Assembly (NCBI GenBank): GCA_900313125.1
Contig: OMPZ01000267.1
Coordinates: 1 to 7,399, forward strand
Direction: 5' to 3'
From: an uncultured Eubacteriales bacterium
GTDB taxonomy: Bacteria > Bacillota > Clostridia > Oscillospirales > Acutalibacteraceae
Length of the DNA: 7,399 nucleotides
Of this stretch, positions 5,102 to 7,399 are shown in pieces (position 1 is the stretch's first letter; each line of letters starts with the position of its first letter). A program made the position numbers and the translations under genes. Under the pieces are notes generated by a model that made no database searches, was not told where the DNA came from, and was given only the letters and a program-made list of their open reading frames with translations.

Positions 5102-5950
5102 ATGAAAAAGAACAAAAAACCACAGGAAGAGCAATACATAAATTCGCCGCTCAACAACCCGATGCTGAACTATAAGGTGTATAAAATGACACCCGGTGAA
5201 AACATTCTTGCAAGGCTTGTCTGCTTTATTATCGGCGGATTGGTCGGACTGATCTTTTACAGCGGACTGTTCAAGGCGGACGGAGTGGCTACCACGGCAA
5301 CACATATTTCAAACGCGGTCTTCTTTGTGATCATGGGAATACTTGCCAATAAATTCCTTTTGCCGATGTATGTGAAAAGACGCCTTAAAGCTCAGCAGGG
5401 CAAGGTCAAGATGCAGTTCCGCGATCTTCTTGAATCGCTCTCCTCGTCCGTTTCTTCGGGCAGCAACGTCAACAATTCGTTTGAGTCGGCGCTCAACGAC
5501 CTCAAAATGCAGTATGGCGAGGACGATTTTATAGTGCGTGAAACGCAGGAGATCGTTGACGGCATGAAACAGAATATCGCGATCGAGGTAATGCTCAGAA
5601 ACTTTGCCGAGAGATCGGGTAACGAGGATATAATGAATTTTGCCGATATATTTGACGTCTGCTACAAAAAGGGCGGCGACATGAGAATGGTCATCGCAAG
5701 GACGAACAGCGTTATCAGCGAGAAGATGGCTGTTGCCGACGAGATCGAAACGAAGCTCACGTCAAACAAGATGCAGCACAATGTTATGAGCATCATGCCG
5801 ATCGCGGTTGTAGCGATGCTTAAGCTCACTAACAGATCGTTTGCGGAGAATTTTGCTACGCCGACGGGCGTTATTGTAAATTCGTTAGCGATAGCGATCT
5901 TTATAGCCGCATACCGCATGGGTGAGAAGATCACCGATATTAAGAGCTAA
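5102..5950 (+). CDS. tadB: TadB inner-membrane platform protein (T2SSF domain)
   Basis: A 282-residue integral membrane protein with a type II secretion F (GspF/T2SSF) domain. It is one half of the platform that couples the TadA motor to pilin polymerisation. A polar N-terminus (1-33) is followed by hydrophobic segments at about 35-55 and 70-90. The cytosolic helical T2SSF region (about 105-225) includes QFRDLLESLSSSVSSGSN near 105-122 and YKKGGDM near 188-194. Two further TM segments lie at about 228-242 and 253-272. ATG 5102 is chosen because AGGTG (5091-5095) lies 6 nt upstream; an in-frame GTG at 5093 falls within that ribosome binding site. TadB and TadC are paralogues; the first after tadA is conventionally TadB, and the membrane layout agrees. 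It is spaced 15 nt from tadA and 16 nt from tadC. Confidence 0.9.
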   Translation: MKKNKKPQEEQYINSPLNNPMLNYKVYKMTPGENILARLVCFIIGGLVGLIFYSGLFKADGVATTATHISNAVFFVIMGILANKFLLPMYVKRRLKAQQGKVKMQFRDLLESLSSSVSSGSNVNNSFESALNDLKMQYGEDDFIVRETQEIVDGMKQNIAIEVMLRNFAERSGNEDIMNFADIFDVCYKKGGDMRMVIARTNSVISEKMAVADEIETKLTSNKMQHNVMSIMPIAVVAMLKLTNRSFAENFATPTGVIVNSLAIAIFIAAYRMGEKITDIKS

Positions 5951-5966
5951 GGGAGTTACAAAGAGT

Positions 5967-6836
5967 ATGCTGAAATTTGTTTTTCTTATCCTTGCTACGG
6001 CGTCTGTTATCCTGCTGATAGTTTCGCTTGTAAAAGGCGCGAAGTACAGCGACCTGGTAGAAAACCTTGATGAGGAGCAGTATAAAGGCAAGGACTTGTT
6101 TGTGATCGGATTTTACTTAAATTCGCTGCCCCTGTTCAGACTGAGGGGGAATCTCGAGCATGATCTGAAGGCGCAGGCAAAGCTTGTGTGGAACAATATC
6201 TACTTTGAGTATTACGCCAATCTTGCGTGGGCACAGTTCCTTTCTTACGCAATGATCGTTGTATCGGTGGGCTTTTGCTTCTGCGGGCTTGTCGGCGGTA
6301 CAGCGTCGCTGTTTGGTGTGGTGATAATAGGAATGTTTATTGCGGCTGTATGGAATCTCACCGTCTCCGAAATGAAAGAAAAGGTTCAGAAGCGCCGCGA
6401 AGAGTGTGAATACGAATTTCCGGATATGATCTCAAAGCTGTCGCTTCTCATAAACTCGGGCATGGTTCTCAGAGCGGCATGGTTTTTCATTGCGGAAGGC
6501 AAGGACGGCGCACTTTACGATCTGATGAAGGAATCGTGCAAGAGAATGGAAAACGGAGCCTCGGAGAGAACGGCGATATATGAGTTCGGCGTGCTTTCCG
6601 ATTCCAACGAGATCAAGAAGTTCACCGGCGCCATGCTGCAGGGCATGGAAAAGGGTAATTCGGAGCTTGCGGATTTTCTGCTTCTCCAGGCGTCAGAGCA
6701 GCTTTCTCACAAGAGACAGATCGCGCTCCAGAAGGGCGAGGTCGCTGCAGGTAAGCTAATACTTCCGCTGGGCATAATGTTTGCCGGTATTATTATGATC
6801 ATTGTATCTGCAGCAATGCAGAGTATGTCGTTCTGA
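5967..6836 (+). CDS. tadC: TadC inner-membrane platform protein (T2SSF domain)
   Basis: A 289-residue second platform protein, expected to pair with TadB in the membrane. Hydrophobic segments lie at about 3-23, 86-106, 112-132 and 263-283. The T2SSF core (about 148-262) begins EFPDMISKLSLLINSGMVLR, the usual F-P-x-x-x-x-x-L-x-x-x-x-x-x-G signature of TadB/TadC proteins. ATG 5967 is preceded by GGGAG at 5951-5955 (11 nt away) and the purine block AAGAG closer in. An in-frame ATG at 5922 would overlap the end of tadB by 29 nt and insert an odd basic stretch before the first TM segment, so it is rejected. This is the last gene of the closely spaced block; a ~99-nt gap follows before the pilin. 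Confidence 0.9.
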   Translation: MLKFVFLILATASVILLIVSLVKGAKYSDLVENLDEEQYKGKDLFVIGFYLNSLPLFRLRGNLEHDLKAQAKLVWNNIYFEYYANLAWAQFLSYAMIVVSVGFCFCGLVGGTASLFGVVIIGMFIAAVWNLTVSEMKEKVQKRREECEYEFPDMISKLSLLINSGMVLRAAWFFIAEGKDGALYDLMKESCKRMENGASERTAIYEFGVLSDSNEIKKFTGAMLQGMEKGNSELADFLLLQASEQLSHKRQIALQKGEVAAGKLILPLGIMFAGIIMIIVSAAMQSMSF

Positions 6837-6871
6837 TATCGCTTCATCTCTGCTCTCCGGTTAATTAGTAT

Positions 6872-6899
6872 GACAACAGAATGTTTCAGTTTTGTTGTC
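6872..6899 (+). other. Hairpin between tadC and the pilin gene
   Basis: GACAACAGAA (6872-6881) pairs with TTTTGTTGTC (6890-6899), 10 bp with one G-U, around an 8-nt loop. A run of six T appears only 11 nt downstream (6910-6915), too far for a textbook terminator. It may act as a partial terminator or mRNA-stability element that uncouples pilin expression from the platform genes. Confidence 0.45.
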
Positions 6900-6905
6900 T
6901 ATAAT
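6900..6905 (+). promoter_or_regulatory. Candidate -10 box of a separate pilin promoter
   Basis: A perfect TATAAT directly follows the hairpin, 30 nt before the pilin ATG, in the only sizeable gap of the tad gene block. No convincing -35 lies 16-18 bp upstream (CAGAAT at 17 bp; ATGACA is about 24 bp away). This is a candidate only. A dedicated promoter would fit the high demand for pilin. Confidence 0.35.
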
Positions 6906-6935
6906 AAAATTTTTTATGAAGGGAGGTCGGAAAAT

Positions 6936-7157
6936 ATGACACTCGAAAAGAAGCTGTATTGCAAGTGGGTCAGCGCTAAGCTTAAGCTGATGTCCATACT
7001 CGAAGATGAGGAGGGCGATACAAACTTTATCTCCATTCTCGTTCTTCTCGGAATCGGTCTTGCCCTCGCAGGTGTATTCCTTGGCTTTAAGGATCAGGTA
7101 CTTACTTGGGTAAAGGAAAATATCGGCGACTTCTTCTCAAAGAAGGGCGGAAAGTAA
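6936..7157 (+). CDS. flp: Flp1-like type IVb pilin
   Basis: A 73-residue pilin-like protein, probably the subunit of the Tad fibre. It has a short charged leader (about 1-27, ending LEDEEG), a hydrophobic helix at about 31-51 (FISILVLLGIGLALAGVFLGF) and a small polar C-terminus. The likely prepilin peptidase cut follows G27, giving a mature protein that begins DTNFIS. Classical Flp pilins have E5-Y6 after the cut (G-ATAIEY); here those positions are I and S, as I recall for the Flp1-like group of Clostridia. GGGAGG (6921-6926) lies 9 nt upstream of ATG 6936. An in-frame ATG at 6870 would translate the hairpin and is rejected. Its place directly after tadC supports the pilin role. The matching prepilin peptidase (TadV type) is not in the window and may lie downstream. 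Confidence 0.82.
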   Translation: MTLEKKLYCKWVSAKLKLMSILEDEEGDTNFISILVLLGIGLALAGVFLGFKDQVLTWVKENIGDFFSKKGGK

Positions 7158-7193
7158 TCGCTTGATCTAAGCAATGATACCGAAATCACTATG

Positions 7194-7221
7194 GGGAACG
7201 TCTGTATTCGCGGGCGTTCCC
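7194..7221 (+). other. Hairpin downstream of the pilin gene
   Basis: GGGAACGTCTG (7194-7204) pairs with CGGGCGTTCCC (7211-7221): 11 bp with two G-U wobbles and a 6-nt loop. A T-run (7234-7238) follows after 12 nt, so termination would be inefficient. A strong 3' hairpin right after a small abundant-product gene is typical of mRNA stabilisation or partial termination, favouring pilin over downstream genes. Confidence 0.5.
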
Positions 7222-7252
7222 TGCGTGGGACTATTTTTGGGGGTGTGTTTGT

Positions 7253-7399
7253 TTGATATCTGTTTTAAAGGCTGCAATATGGGTAGTGCTTGCGGCGGCT
7301 GTCATGATCCCAATGGCAAAATTTACAAATTATCGTCTGGCAAATTTTCCGGAAGACGATAATGCCGAAAACGACGAGAACAACGAAAACGAAGAACAG
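7253..7399 (+). CDS. Partial CDS: small membrane-anchored acidic protein (runs off end)
   Basis: An open frame of 49 codons continues past the window edge. TTG 7253 is the first possible start after an in-frame stop at 7175-7177, and GGGGGTG (7239-7245) lies 7 nt upstream, so TTG is plausible. An in-frame ATG at 7304 is an alternative but would delete most of the TM helix. Residues about 4-22 are hydrophobic (VLKAAIWVVLAAAVMIPMA). The chain then turns strongly acidic and Asn-rich (FPEDDNAENDENNENEEQ). Its position suggests a further Tad component, such as a minor pseudopilin or anchor protein, but the visible part shows no family signature. A 62-codon frame at 7174-7362 overlaps it but lacks a ribosome binding site. 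Confidence 0.5.
   Translation, partial: MISVLKAAIWVVLAAAVMIPMAKFTNYRLANFPEDDNAENDENNENEEQ

Noticed and set aside
5922..5966. Longer TadC start overlapping tadB
   Set aside because: It overlaps tadB coding sequence and adds a basic stretch before the first TM helix; ATG 5967 has an upstream GGGAG.
7174..7362. 62-residue cysteine-rich ORF after the pilin gene
   Set aside because: It has no ribosome binding site, runs through the post-pilin hairpin, and overlaps a frame with a GGGGGTG ribosome binding site, a TM helix and an acidic tail that stays open to the window end.

Overview
The window looks like a chromosomal segment of a monoderm Clostridia, most likely a Ruminococcus/Oscillospiraceae-type gut bacterium. 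This is inferred from the strong purine-rich Shine-Dalgarno sequences, AT-rich intergenic DNA between moderately GC-rich genes, use of GTG/TTG starts, a TadZ with the atypical P-loop known from Eubacterium rectale, and a Flp1-like pilin with no sign of outer-membrane Tad components. No rRNA, tRNA or CRISPR was seen.

Left region (1-1211): the end of a rightward operon. A two-TM hypothetical protein (20-478) is followed after one base by a GNAT-family acetyltransferase (480-1055). A possible 35-codon ORF overlaps the acetyltransferase stop. The unit ends in a 21-bp-stem hairpin (1165-1211) with T-rich tracts on both strands, so it probably terminates transcription from both sides.

Middle region (1212-2738): a leftward tyrosine recombinase gene (1442-2518) with a complete catalytic set, surrounded by unusually structured non-coding DNA. 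Near-matching palindromes lie on its two sides (1359-1389 and 2665-2694). They match best in inverted orientation and share the 14-bp block GTAATTTCGCAAAA. Between them lie the recombinase gene and a strong-looking rightward promoter (2595-2623) that faces the Tad operon. A recombinase and an outward promoter enclosed by inverted palindromes is the layout of the Salmonella hin/fljBA flagellar phase switch, here apparently built with a tyrosine recombinase and pointing at a pilus operon. This is the most interesting hypothesis in the window, and it is unproven.

Right region (2739-7399): a rightward Tad (tight adherence, type IVc pilus) operon in the order tadZ, tadA, tadB, tadC, flp-like pilin, then a partial gene for a small membrane-anchored acidic protein that runs off the end. 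The first four genes are 15-17 nt apart, each with its own ribosome binding site. The pilin is set off by a ~99-nt gap holding a hairpin and a perfect TATAAT, and is followed by another hairpin, which suggests it is expressed separately at a different level. TadZ is expected to organise the assembly site, TadA to power it, TadB and TadC to form the membrane platform, and the Flp-like protein to be the subunit.
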